From Pelodera strongyloides (Eukaryota; Nematoda; Chromadorea; Rhabditida; Rhabditidae), in assembly GCA_036852015.1 (NCBI GenBank), contig JAANDG010000114.1, forward strand, positions 62,001 to 126,000: a DNA stretch of 64,000 nucleotides, read 5' to 3'. Of the stretch, positions 13,536 through 26,725 are shown one piece after another; the first letter of the stretch is position 1; every line of letters starts with the position of its first letter. A program made the position numbers and the translations under genes. The notes beneath the pieces are model-generated. The model ran no database searches and had not been told where the DNA came from. It worked only from the letters and a program-made list of their open reading frames with translations.

Positions 13536-13690
13536 CAATAGCCCGTATTCTCGCGTCGACGGAAACGTTCCGTTTGGGAAATCCTTTGTATGCAAATTTC
13601 TCGACTATCTAGACTAGCTGGAGGAAAAAATTGCATACGAATGAGCTTCCAAACGGAACATTCCCGTCGACCCGAGAATACGGGCTATTG
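13536..13690. mobile_element. 155-bp palindromic MITE-like element
   Basis: The left arm begins CAATAGCCCGTATTCTCG and the right arm ends CGAGAATACGGGCTATTG, which is its reverse complement. Pairing continues inward through CGTCGACGGAAACGTTCCG and GGAACATTCCCGTCGAC, leaving a small loop. It has no coding capacity. A clear target-site duplication is not visible. Confidence 0.8.
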
Positions 13691-14970
13691 TTAGCGATTG
13701 TTAGCAAGCTAACAGTCTTTAACACTTCATATATCACTTTTTTTATGGATGCACTAAGGCAAATAATAAACAGAAAGTTTCAACTTTCCTTCCCAACAAG
13801 CATTGTTGATCCCCTTACATTTTGATGTATTAAATTCGATCCTACTCATGCAGAGCATCATTTATCTATTGTGCTTTCTAGTGTAGCACTCAGTGATTAT
13901 AAAGCTTGTGAAATACAGACGGCACATATTATTCAGTAACACAAAAACAGACAACTTTAACGCTTTTAGATCATCGACCGTTTTTGCAAAAAGGGTTTCC
14001 CTCTCCTAGTTCTATGATTGGCTTTCCAGACGACAAAACTAGAGTAAATAGGGGTCTTATGATTGCAACGGAAACATGTTGTAGTCCACAATAATCCCGC
14101 TTGCAGCTATAATTAAACAAATTTTGCATGAAGTCGTGCGCCGGATCTTTGAGACTATTTCACTTTTTTTTTCGAAAAGTCGGCTGAAAAGGGGGTAAGC
14201 AAGTTATTTGCACACCTGATCATTGCTTTGCAAACGAGTTGTGCTCATTTGCCTAATCCGACTCTTTTTCTCGGCCTCCATAAGAAAAAAAAACAATTTG
14301 TCGCTAATCATTGCACTTTCTCATTTGCTTCAAAAGAGTTTAATGTACCCCACTGGGACAAAAAAAAGCAGAACTAGGAGGCAAACAATGCTGAGAAAAA
14401 TTTACATTTGGTGAGTTCATTATGCTCCTCGAACTGCCAAAAAATTAAAGTGTGGCATTCGAGGCAAGTTACGTTTGAATGCAACATCGCCTTATGAATG
14501 CAACATAACCAAAAGGTCTAAAGCAAGCAACTGAAAAATGCACAAGATATTTGTATTATAAAGAGTCCATCTTGTCCAAATGTTCTTATATCCATAAACA
14601 CTATATTTGTTTCTTGTGCATTCGTATATAGTCTATTAGGCTCCTCGATTCTAGTTTCTGTCCCCAAATGCCGTCAAAATATTGTGTTGAAAACACCCGA
14701 CGATGTTCGAGGCCTTACAATTCAGTTTTTTTCGAAACTGTTTACATTAAGTTCTAACAGATGGTTGATCACTATAACTACAAATATATCCACGAACAAT
14801 GCGACGATGCAAGACAATTTGTTCATTTGGTCTTGCAGAAGCATATATGTTGAACATAACGTGCACAGATCATTGTAATACCCTTCATTTCATGCACAAA
14901 GATCGGAAGCAAACATGTGTGCTCTGATAACGCACCAGCTATCATTGACTATTTAAAGTGGGAAACTTAA

Positions 14971-15027
14971 TTCGTTGATAAGTGATAGTAATTACTCCCT
15001 GATGTGTGGTCGAACCTCAAGTCTAAA
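14971..15027. repeat. 57-bp repeat, inverted copy at 17137-17192
   Basis: The sequence from TTCGTTGATAAGTGATAG to AACCTCAAGTCTAA recurs in reverse complement at 17137-17192 with about two differences. The two copies lie about 2.1 kb apart. Confidence 0.85.
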
Positions 15028-16175
15028 CTACTAATAGGTAATTCAGTTTGATAGCTCAGTTTGGCCCGTACTACGATAAGGAACTGTTTATTTTTAGTCT
15101 ACATTGCAGAAAAAAATACATTCGTGCTTTCTCTCTGTACGTGTTTTTAGTCCGAGCATTTATGTTCGCTCGTTTATTAACTGACAAACGACGAAAAATT
15201 CCCCACTTAACAAAAAATATGACGAAATCAAGTTTTAGCTAGAGTTTCCGGGGCGTTCGCATTTTTGCTGAAACATCAGGGTTTTTGTCTATAATAGATC
15301 TGCTTCAGCTGTAAACGAAAACGAATATTTGATATGTGATGTTTGCTCCCACCTTGTTGCCGCGGTTTCCCTCTTTCTCGCACAAAAATCTGCAGAATAT
15401 TACTTCCGTCGAATATTTTTATGCGCACGATGCCATATATGATATTTAATAGTGTTTTTATTTCACTTCCGCCTTCTTGCATGGTGATTTACCGCGGCTT
15501 TGATATTTATAAATTGTTTTAATCACACAGATTATACGCTCCTGTTGCCCTATAAAGTAGTGAGCAACGTATTAGTACAGTTCAAATAACTAATGTAAAT
15601 TACATCTGGAGAATAGAATAGCGATGAAACCTTGTTTTGGTCATCTTGAGCAAGAGCATAAGGGGGAGAAATTTTCCGCCTATCCTAGTATTTAAAAGGT
15701 TGACGTCTGTATTCCTTAACGATTTCAACCCAAATCGCTACAAATTGGAAAGCGATCTTAGGAGAGAAAAATAGTACGATAAGCGCCTAGTATTGAACGC
15801 TGCATTTCGCAGCAATCGAGTCGTTTGTAGTTTGAACTGCCTCCTCTCTTTCCCATTTCAAATGAAGCACAGTCCGATCGTGGTTGTATTAGTTTATTCA
15901 TATATAGATATCAACAGAAGTGTTACGCTTCACATTCACACACTTACCTTAATTGTTGCACGATTTCCGGTTCACACACATTGTAACTGTTTTGCATGTG
16001 CTACATATTTTATGTCCAAATAAGCTCTAAGCATTTGTTACTATGTGGTACTATTCGATTCTCCCTGTTTCGCGACGGATTGGTTCTCATTTGGTTAAAA
16101 AAGCGAAGTGTTAAGGGCAAATGTATTTTGTGCAACTCCACACTGTCTTTAGCGAATTGGTCTTGCTAATAGTTT

Positions 16176-16242
16176 CTCCTCTTCACAATTTTTACGAAAT
16201 TAGTACATTCTGTGTCACACGTGCGACGCTCTATATATTAAC
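16176..16242. repeat. 67-bp repeat, direct copy at 16938-17003
   Basis: The stretch containing AGTACATTCTGTGTCACACG and ending in CTATATATTAAC is repeated in the same orientation at 16938-17003 with a few substitutions, about 760 bp downstream. Confidence 0.85.
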
Positions 16243-17064
16243 TTCAATTTGTAATGTTTGTAGTGGCATCCTGTTTATGCATGTTTATCGCAGAAGTTAA
16301 CTCTCAATGCTATCCAAACTTATTTTAAGAATTAAACCCGTTGCTTGTCATTGTCACCTAAAACCCCAAATAGAGAATAAAAGAGGTTATCATAATGGTA
16401 AATCAAATAAGGAGGCTAATCAAAATAATCATCCGCATTACAGTAAGCCACAAATCATGATTTATTATGAGAGGATAACAATACACTTGGAGAAGTAATG
16501 GATTGCCATCGCTGTCCGTACACCTCCTCCACTTTTTGCACCGTGAATATATAAACCCTCAAGCACTCTTAAATCATCAGTAATCAAAATTGTGGCAAGT
16601 AATCATTTCTCATTAACTTTTGTCATCACCATCAAACAAATTAAGAGAAAAACTGAAAATAACAAATCAAGAGAGAAGCTACTTAGTTTGATCATGTTGT
16701 TTGGATGAACTTGGCCAATTTTATCGAATAGTGGAGATAGTGATGCTCAGCGCGCTTTTGGCTAAAGGTTTCTTAACATTGTCTGCGAAGGACCTCGAAG
16801 GGCTTACATAACGTTGTAAGCGGTTCGGCGTTTCACCGTGTAGTTGACCTGTTATGCAACTTCAAGGGAGGGGGAACAGCATCTTCCTAAGTTGCTCTTT
16901 CTCTTCTCCATCTATTTTCAGCAAACTACTGACCTTCTCCTCTTCTCTATTTTTACGAAACTAGTACATTCTGTGTCACACGTGCGAAGCACTATATATT
17001 AACAGAATCTTGATTGAGGTAGGAATAGACGTTGATCGTGTAATCGGTAACCTAATATCGGTAA

Positions 17065-17265
17065 ATCAATCATATCAACGAACTTATCAATAAGTCTTTC
17101 AGGGGCCTCTGTGGTTTCCTGTTTGACGTGGTAGAGTTAGACTTGAGGTTCGACCACAAATCAGGGAGTAATTACTATCACTTATCAACGAATCAATCAC
17201 ATCAACGAACTTATCAATAAGTCTTTCAGGGGCCTCTGTGGTTTCCTGTTTGACGTGGTAGAGTT
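17065..17265. repeat. 74-bp direct duplication with 53-bp spacer
   Basis: The segment 17065-17138 (containing CAGGGGCCTCTGTGGTTTCC) recurs at 17192-17265 with only a couple of changes. The spacer between them is the inverted copy of the 14971-15027 repeat, so this is a composite rearrangement. Confidence 0.88.
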
Positions 17266-17303
17266 GTTTCATCAAGGCAGCTAAATGGCGCCTCACTCTC
17301 GTC

Positions 17304-17738
17304 TTAATCTGCTACGCTCTTAAACGACGATATCCGCTGATAGTCAGCTTCGAATCTCCGGGAACATACCAATTTCAAATAGAGCTGCTCCGTCCGATTA
17401 GCAGATTGTTTTCCTAATTCTACAGTCCCATAATTCACACAATTGGACCAACAACGCTCATCGCTAACAACTACATGAATGGTGTCGGGATTTGAGAATT
17501 TACGAGACCAAACGTGATCTAAAGGTCGGGATTGTTCATTAGCGAACCGTTGTACCATTGTGGGACGGGTTTTGTGAAGATACGGTAGAGCCATCAGGGA
17601 AATGATATGATACAAGCACAACGCCTTTATGTTTTGATTGTTTGGTTTGTTTCGGAAGGCTACATAGACACACAAAAAGGAACAAAAATGCACATTGTGA
17701 GGAAGTAGACTGCTTAGGGTCTGATCGGATCTATACAT
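17304..17738 (-). other. 144-codon open frame of unknown nature
   Basis: This is the longest uninterrupted frame of the gene-poor region. The C-terminal two thirds have a protein-like composition (for example SRKFSNPDTIHVVVSDERC), and after the stop the same frame stays open for another 25 codons into the duplicated segment. I recognise no family. It may be a broken transposon ORF or a chance frame. Confidence 0.25.
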
Positions 17739-17959
17739 AAAGACCAGAAGTGGGATCGAAATAGGAAAATCAACCTGAAATTCCTCCTTGAGGTCATCTT
17801 GCGTTGAAGCAGCTTCATGCTACGTATTCTCCATTAGTTAACAACAGGTCGATTGAGCTGAACCGAACAGACAAAACTGACAAATATTTTTTCTTTTAGG
17901 AAACGTAAAATGGTTTATTGAGCAAAGTTCGCATTTCCAAAGCTCGCTAAAGACTCAGG

Positions 17960-18420
17960 GTCTGTGGTAAAAAAACGCCCGGATTATCCAAACGTGCCTG
18001 CGAAAACCGCGTCGCATACACTGAGAGAAGATGAGTTGCGCGCCGCACCATTTCGGGAAACAAAATGCGCGCCGCAAATGAATGGGAAACAAAATGCGCG
18101 CGGAATAGAAATGGCGCGCGAAGTGGTTACCGAAAAGGTGCGGAAACGGTGCGGAAATGGTGGGGACGCCCCGCACCATTACCGCACCTTTTCGGCGACG
18201 TTTTTGAAAGCGCTCGGAGGATCTGCCGTAAGTGCAGCAACAAATTCTTTTGCGAGAAACACCCCCAAACTGTTGGCGCGCGCAACTCTTGAGTTTCGTT
18301 GTAATATACAAAATAGGGAGATTTTCGCACTCAGAAATGAACTGCAGTTTGAGCTTGACAATGCGCTTCGCACTTCTGACAAAGCCTAAAATGGCACAAT
18401 ATTTTGCGTCTGAAAAAGAT
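17960..18420. repeat. GC-rich palindromic element
   Basis: A GC-rich block rich in GCGCGC stands out from its AT-rich surroundings. It has a 31-bp internal repeat (GGGAAACAAAATGCGCGC twice, near 18056 and 18087) and a strong hairpin at about 18125-18208, where ACCGAAAAGGTGCGG pairs with CCGCACCTTTTCGG. Open frames occur on both strands, as expected for GC-rich DNA, and are not called genes. Confidence 0.7.
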
Positions 18421-21400
18421 ATTGTTGGAATGTTGACATAATTAGAAGCCCGTTTCTGGATATTTTTGGGTCCGGATTACGGTAGTTGGTTGTGGATATT
18501 CATTTCCCAATAACCAACCCTATTTGGCATATCATGCAAAGCGGTTTTCGCAGCCACTTTTGAGTAACCCGGAAGGAAAAATTGTGGAACTCTTTTTATG
18601 TGTGTGCCTGATGGTGAGTCATTAACTTAAGGCGATTCCCAAACGCTATATTGACGGAAGAGGTGAACATGCTACCTGAAATGTACAATCCCATTCTTTA
18701 TCTGAGACAAATCACCTCCTAGCAGTATGGTGTCTACGTGCAATAGGAAAAGTTGGAAAAGCTGTGCTCGAGGAGAGAACATAGAATGATCAGAACGAAA
18801 GATATTAAGCTGACAAGGAGAGGAAGAGTGAGGGAGATTGTGATAGATAGGGAAAATGAATAAGAAACAGAGATAGAAAAGATGAAAGAGTGAGACAAGA
18901 TGTTGGAGATAGAAAATGTGGTAAGTGTAAAAAAATCGGTAAATTTCAGAGCAGATCCCATGCAATCTTATAGATCAACATCATTTAGGTGGTCATGTTT
19001 TGCCCCCTTAATTTCATGTATTTATGCAGACAATGTCATTTTCCGCTACACCATTCATTGCTATAATTTCAAGCAGAATACACATTGAAATTGCTTTAAA
19101 TAGTTTTTTTTTTGCTAAATGATTTTCTCTGTCGCTTGGAATATGATTTGTGTTCAATATGGTTTGTGCGTTTTCATTTTAACTTTCGTTTTCATGGACT
19201 AGCTGTTCCCAATGTTCAGCGCTACGAATGATCTCGGTCTTTTCCATCATTATTTGTCTCTGATGTGTAGCTCAGATCTTGATCATCAAAAAATATACTC
19301 GGGGCGCAAGCGAATGGGAAACAATGATCATACTCATTTCGGCTCCAATAATCTCTCACTTTTCTTCCTCAACACTATTAAGAATACAATGTACCAAATA
19401 ATAAAAGTAGTAAAAGTAGTTATGCGAGATGTACTCCACCACAAATTAGATAAATAAAAGATTAGGATAGGCATAGATGTTAAGCTCAACACAACTGTTT
19501 ATTGCCCGACACTTCTTTATTTCTATGAACTTATGGTACTTTTGTTCTTTCACTGGTTAAGCTGATAATTCAAGTAGACCTCATCTTCTAAACTCATTCT
19601 TTATTATTCCATACGGTAAAATTTCGAAAGATCCACAAACTATCCTTGTAGTTCGTGTTGTGTAGCCCATAAATTAGGCACATTGAATGTCTGAGATTAA
19701 GGAACTTCCTTTGCATTTCAATCGCGAAATGGTGACTTTCGGGCTCGTCAGCGCATAAACTACATGTCTGCGAACTGTACACGGTAGAGCATATACTCCA
19801 TCTCGCGTTCGCAATTGAGGGAATTTGCATGTATTAATTCCTGATCAGTGAGTATAAGTTCGGGAAAAAGATAGACTAGACGGATGACCAACTAAGAATA
19901 TCCTGTGGTTCCAGTCGGTTTGTTTCAATGATCCGTACTAGGAGTCTCGCTTTGTAGGGACACGCCAATTTTCCTCCTTTGTGCTAGTCCTTTAACGATA
20001 GATGCCTCTTCACATTTCATTGCCTTTAAGATTTTTTGCGCCACTATTGCTGGAGTATTTTTTTTTGTTTAGAATAATAATAATATAATAATTTATTACG
20101 CACAAAGACAATAGTTACTGATTTTATTGTACCATTCTCCAAATGCAACAACCTATAAGTGCCGTACATAATCATATTTGCATGGTATTGTAGCATACGA
20201 AATGATGTATGATCATTGTTGTCGGCCAAAAACAAAACAGGAACTAGGTAATCGAACGTGAACTTTGTAAAAAAAAAAAGAGCAACAAAGCAACACACTC
20301 CGGAAAATACTGTGCGTGTTAGAACACAAAGTTGTGTACACAAAAACACTGGCCCGACGTAAAATTCTGAACTTTGCTACCAAAAGGCTATTGACATGCT
20401 CTTTTGTGTTGGGAATTAGCACATATTTTGCAGTTCTACCTTCAGTGGAAATTTCGAATAATACGATAGTCTCGTATATCAACTAAAAAGGAACAAAACA
20501 TTCACTGTGAAGGATACCTGGGATCGTCCAGAGAATTTTCTTTTGACAATACTTAATAAGGGTTTATTGAGGATATGCAATTAACACATCCTAAAATGTG
20601 ACCCCAAGATACCACGCTTCACAACGCAGCAGCGATCGTTTTTGTTTTCAGCAATCAAATTTGATATATTTGGAAAGGGATCAAAACAAGACAAAAATAA
20701 TTTAAGGTTGTCTCATGCTTAATACTAACACTATTTAAGAATACAACTTAGAGAAAAAACATACCTGAGCATAAATTCACAGATAATGAATATAAAAAAC
20801 ATCAATGCAAGGTAAAAATATAAATCGCTCTCAGTGAAAAAAGGCAGTCTGTGAATGTAGTTATGTAACTCAGAGGTTCTTCTGTATTTTTACACTGATT
20901 AACTTCGGACGGTAGATTTTTGATAAGATCTGCAATTTTATTGAAATACCAATTCCTATCTGTATACCTCAACATAGACTTTTCAATAACATAGTTGTGA
21001 GGCCGACATGGTCGAGTTGAAGTTTGACACCTTGTTTAATTGAACGTCGGTTATCCAGCGTTCGCAATGAATATAAAGTTTGCATCACGTCGCCTCTAAA
21101 GTAATTTGTAAATATTAATTAAGCTGTTGAAAGACTATTTGCATTTTTCCCAGTTTTTCGAAACCCTTTTTGATTAATAAACTCCCACTAATTTGGGCCT
21201 CCCCGTAAGGTTTCCAAAGTTGTATCTTTCTTTAACTCAATTTGTTTCGACATTCAACATGGTGGTGATCTATGTTGTAGTTTTTCAAAAATGCACCGTT
21301 TTATTGTCAACAGCGGCACATTTTTATTTTTATTTACTCAGGATAAATCCATCTATCTATGTGTATGCTAGTTGAACTGAGCACCAAATCTATTGTTTGC

Positions 21401-24400
21401 AATTCTCTTTTGAAAACACTTTCCACCATTCCAAAGTTCCATTTTTATAATGAGTTTCATTTATTCGCTTCTGATCCAGCAAAAGTTACAATTAAAAGAA
21501 AAATTCAACACGTGTTACTATTAAAAGAAAAATGCGTGTGTTACTACGTTCTGTGGCGCGCAGAGCGCCGCAGAACGTTTTCTGTTTTCTCTTGCTCACA
21601 AGTTGCAATCAACGTGAATCTATCCTTTCATTGCATACTATGTAGCTGATCGTTTCTGTGTAATCTTTTTCGGAACTTTTTACCTTATTCCACAATATAT
21701 TGTACCAAAAATTATGAATCCGATATTGTTTTAGCACTTGAACTTTCGATCGCTTCTTCCAATTAAGCTCTAATCCCTCGCCCCCCATTTTTTTCCATGT
21801 TCTCCCAATTTGCAAGATGTTTAGGAAAATACAATTATAATACGCTGTGCACAGATTTAGACGTACTTTTGAAATATATATCCTCCAAGACTACGAAGGC
21901 TGTTTGATGTGCATCAGAGTTCTAATTTGTTCGGAAATGTGATAATCGGCAATGTGTTCCTTCTTCGTTTTATACGATGTAGTTTTCGTGATCTTGCGCA
22001 TTTTTCTTCGGAAGTCCATGCACATATTTCAGCAGCATTGCAAAAATTATGATACAAGTTTTGTCCACAAAAATAGGAGACAAATGTAAGGATGCCCGAT
22101 TTCTAGGAATTGATTACTCACGTCAACAAATCACTAATGAGTACGACTCTTCTTTTCGTAAGAGGGACACCTTTTTTTAAAGAAATAATCATCACACTGT
22201 TCCTATCATCGAAACATTTACTGTAGCATTAAGATGCTGTTTCGTTGAGCGGTCTTTACAGATCTTATCGCAATAGTATACCGCTGTTCATTATGTCATC
22301 CACGAGTTTGCAGCTTATTTGCAGATGTATTGCCCATGGCTTGACAGCGATTTTTTTGCAACCCAAAAATTATCCCTTTCTAAAACTGTGCAAATAACAT
22401 ATTTGTTATTAATTAACCGAGTATTTTTAATTCACATAAGCAAAGATTTCTTCCAAATACGCCTTTGAGTACCGTAGTTTTCTAGCCATCTCGCCCCGCC
22501 CACTTTGACCTATCCGTGTCGCATTTGGAATTCAAATAAACACTTTAGATAAAATATCGCGCTGCACTAATTCTACTTTCTTGTTCACGTCATTTTCTGT
22601 GCCTATTTCAACGAACGTATGCTGCACTCATTAACTGTGATAAAAGCTATGTGTCACTAACGTTTTCCAGTATTTTCCGAGAAAACTCCCGTTCAGAATT
22701 CTACCGTAAAAGTAAAAGTGTTTTTGTTTTGTGCACAGATGGCAGTTTAAAAAAAAAATATTTTGCCTTTCTATTGCATAAATAATCGGATTGTTTTTAA
22801 AAGAGCAACTCTGAACAAAGGTTGCAATCACAAAGGCTGACAAAGGGAATACGGACATCAACGCAGTTGTGAGGGTTTTTGAACATTCCCATTTTTCACC
22901 GAAACTGCTAGACTAGAGGCGGAACTTGGGATCTGACATCCGTAAGTGACTGTTCATATCACTGTGGCCATAAAGTGGACCACGAAACCGGGGAAATATA
23001 CCGGGAAAGTTCCTTGCCGATAAATCACGGCATATGCTTTGTTGACCCTCCCACCCACCCACCGTTCGAAGTTGACTTGTGCTTTCAGTCAAATAACAAT
23101 GTCCGTAGGTATTAACTTGAAAGTTTTAGTGGACGTTAGGGCAATAGTTTTCGTCACATTCGGCCTTAAGGCCTTGAGCGGCTTTTGAGATATTTAGCTC
23201 TTCAAAAATACAATGATCGTGACGAGTTCCTCAACTAAGAATAGCAGATGACACAACCAGTTGATTCACGTTCTTTATATCTCTGCCACATTATGACTTG
23301 CGCCAAATGCCTCGAAATGTTTACTCGTAACACAGCGGAATTCTCAATTTGATTGTTACGCAAGTCATTTACGTCAAACCCAAAGCAGGAAAGAACACGG
23401 TCATCAATGCGTCCACGTGGGGGTATTCCTGTAGTGTACAACAAAGATAACAAAGAGCGCATCTTGCAGGCTTCACCGACGAGTTGCGTGCAAAAAAATG
23501 TACAAGCGTAGGCACTATCACATCACTGAATGAGTCCTTATCGTTCTGTTTCGTTGAGTGTTCTCTGCCGACCGAAGAACATTCCTATCAGTACACCAGT
23601 GGATGTGTGGTGGGGGGATGAGTTTAAGGAAAAGTTGTAACTTGGCTACGATAAGTTTATGGCCCTAATCCGGATTTCCACTTTGATAAGCTTTGTTTAA
23701 TAAGCGCACCTTAAACAAGATCATGTTATTTAGGGTGGATAGGCTATTCAGCCGTAAAATTCCCGGTGTAGTTTGCGGAATGCTAAGCCACATTTCCTTT
23801 GCGTTTTTACAAGTTACTCCGTGATGGACGCTCATCTATAATTTTGTTATTTTTTGTGATGTTCGCCGTCTTTTTTGAAATGCTATCATGTTGGAGCGTC
23901 CTGATGTATTCCGTATTTTCTTTATTTCCGGTTCGGTTCACCTTGTCATCAACATCAAATAAACACCTTTCATATGTTTATTTGATCATCGGTCACTTAC
24001 AAGATCTCTTTTCTTTTTATTCGGTAATACGATTGTTAGATCATGTGGAGGCGATTCCCCTGTATTAAATACACTTCTAAATCATTGTTTTGACAATGTA
24101 ATGATACAAATATTAATTGAGTAGACCACTCTTTGATGTGTGATCGATTATCATGCTGGATCAACACCCGTACAACATCCGAAATTTTGTGCACTCTGCT
24201 GATCAGTGTATAACTGATCAAATCAGCAATCATTCCTCAACAGTTGTGAACGTGATCTTGGCACTTCGGTTTTGATTACGCTCCTTCTAGTACTGTATCT
24301 TTGCTACGTTATCAGCAAAAACGGGCAAACTACAAATCAGCATTGGTTTAAGTTCAGTAGGCGCTGTAGTCTCGCTGAGGCGTCATCTTACTGACAGCGT

Positions 24401-26498
24401 GTCAGATACAAATACCATGACTGACTCCAAATTAGTGGATAAATTGTAACGGCTGAGGATGGTGCCACAGCTCTAAGATGTGTACACTCATCGAGCTCTA
24501 CAATCTACACTCTTCTCTTTCGTTGATGTTGTGTTAGTGTTTGTTATAGCTTGCTGTACCGTTACATTCTTTGAGCCACTCATTGTTGTTCTGGTAAATT
24601 TGCACATATGCAGTAATTTCTAACAGTTCTTACGAATTGAGTTATATTTCATAGCTGAGCAGCTTTACAAAATTATCAGGGTCTACTTCGCTGCTCATTA
24701 CACCTACAGAGCCAAGAATTCCTTGCTAGCGTTGGTTCTCACAATCGGAAAGTTTCCGTGAGGCTCGCGCACTAGCTATATGTGTTGTCTGCTTAATCTA
24801 TTATCTACCATTCTATTCGAATCAGTGCGAGTTGTTGTCCATCATAAGTTTCAAGAACCCGCCGGTATTTCTCTTTAAGTTTTATTTGATGCAGGACGCG
24901 ATGCGACCTCCCAAAGTTTTTTTCTCCAAAATTCTCGAAGTGTCTGCTAGTAAATCCTAGATCTCTCTTCCGGTCGTACCCTTGAACCTTTTTTGCAGCT
25001 ATGAACGCTTTCTTTAACGTCATACAAGTGACGTTCTTTGGTTGCACGGGTATACCACAAATATCAAAATCAAAAACGTCATAGTACACAGAGTACATCG
25101 AGAACAAATTGGCGCTATTGCTTTTTGATGAAATGTAGCTTTTTTCAATACCTGACCCTATTCTGTATTCCTCTCAGTGACCAATCAAAGAACTCTAGCT
25201 TTCCGATCTGTTTATCCATTTGGCAACCATTATGTTTATTTTTTCTCGGGACATACGCCGACAATAGCACTGAGTACATCCATCTTGATTGTAATTATGA
25301 CATTTTTTTAAGTTTTAATGTGATCGTTTCTGTGTGTTTGTTAAGCGTGCAACCTTACTGAGACTTTCATTAAGCCTTATAAATAAGAACTTCTATAATT
25401 GGATAGTTCGCGAGTGTGTCAATGTTCGTTCAGAAAGTTTGTCCTGCTAAAAGAGGACGGCTGTTGACATAGGGCTTGTCCAATTGACGCTCCCGATTCC
25501 CATTCACAAGATATGCGGGGGAGGAGGTCGAATTAGATTATGTTAAATCTTACCTTTTATCTTACCTTTGTCAAATACTCCCTCGACCTCTCCTAATGTC
25601 TGTATAAATCGCTTACGTAAACTTTCACGCAATGTTATGTGTTTCTGTATTTCGGTGACGGATATTTCTTTCCTTATTTCATTGTACTCAATCTACGTGC
25701 TAATCTGAAGCTCGTGTACAAACTGTGAAGCATGCACGTAACAAGACCGGTATATCATCAATATAACATAATTATATTATGTGCATACTGAAAATAAGAA
25801 AAAAATGTGAATATTATGCCGGATTTGTGAAAACTGAATGCCAATCCGCTCGTTGAAGCACAGCAAGTACGCTTCTCTACTTGAGGCGAAACATTGTTTG
25901 CAAAATTTGCGTCGAATGTCAATATGTACCAACCAATTTACGAGTAAACTAGAGACAATGCTTAAAAGTTTCCCTTGCCCCTAGATTGTCTAGTATTTTG
26001 CATGTTCCATGTGAATATGTGCTTGTTCTTTTGTTCTGCATCCAAGTTCCCTTCGGTGAGCAAACTACACATCCAACTAGCCTCTAGTTTATCGTCGTTA
26101 GTTTGCACTATGCTCTGCCGTTGTTCTTTCAAATACACTTGGTGGACCCAGATTGAGTCCTGAGGCCCTTCACTAATAAGAAAAAAAAGTTGCAAAACGC
26201 ACGCCCGACTTTCATTGTAGTAGACATTTTTTTATTTTGCAAGGCATTTTTTACTTCCATGGGAGATTTCCATAATGCATGGACTATTGAGCCATCACTG
26301 AAGGGACTTCATCGTTACTTGTTGGTTAGATGTGTTCTGACCCCCTGTCTATTGCCCAGGGACTTGTGAAAAGCTCAACAAAACATACCTAAGTTACCTG
26401 GTCTTCCAATTGTGCTCCGGCCCCATAAAACCTTCAATAAATCTACGTTTCTATCTACTCGTATTTATACTTCCATGAGCACATACATACATTCACCC

Positions 26499-26725
26499 AT
26501 GATTGAAACATATGTATAGTTCTATAACTCAATATGTAGATACTTAAGTACTTGACCCTGTTCAACGAAACACGGGGAAAAATCACGTAGAAGACTGTTA
26601 GGCATTTGAAAGTTGCTTGTTATCCATGATTGAAACTTACGTATAGTTAGTATAAGCACATTCAATATGTAGATTTGTGTGCTTGACCTTGTTCAACGAA
26701 ACACGCGGAGAAATCAAAGACTGGT
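26499..26725. repeat. 126-bp tandem duplication
   Basis: Two units start with CATGATTGAAAC at 26499 and 26625. Both contain CAATATGTAGAT and GTTCAACGAAACACG. The copies have diverged moderately. Confidence 0.85.

Noticed and set aside
17955..18389. Overlapping frames on both strands in the GC-rich block
   Set aside because: GC-rich palindromic DNA has few stops on either strand; no family features.
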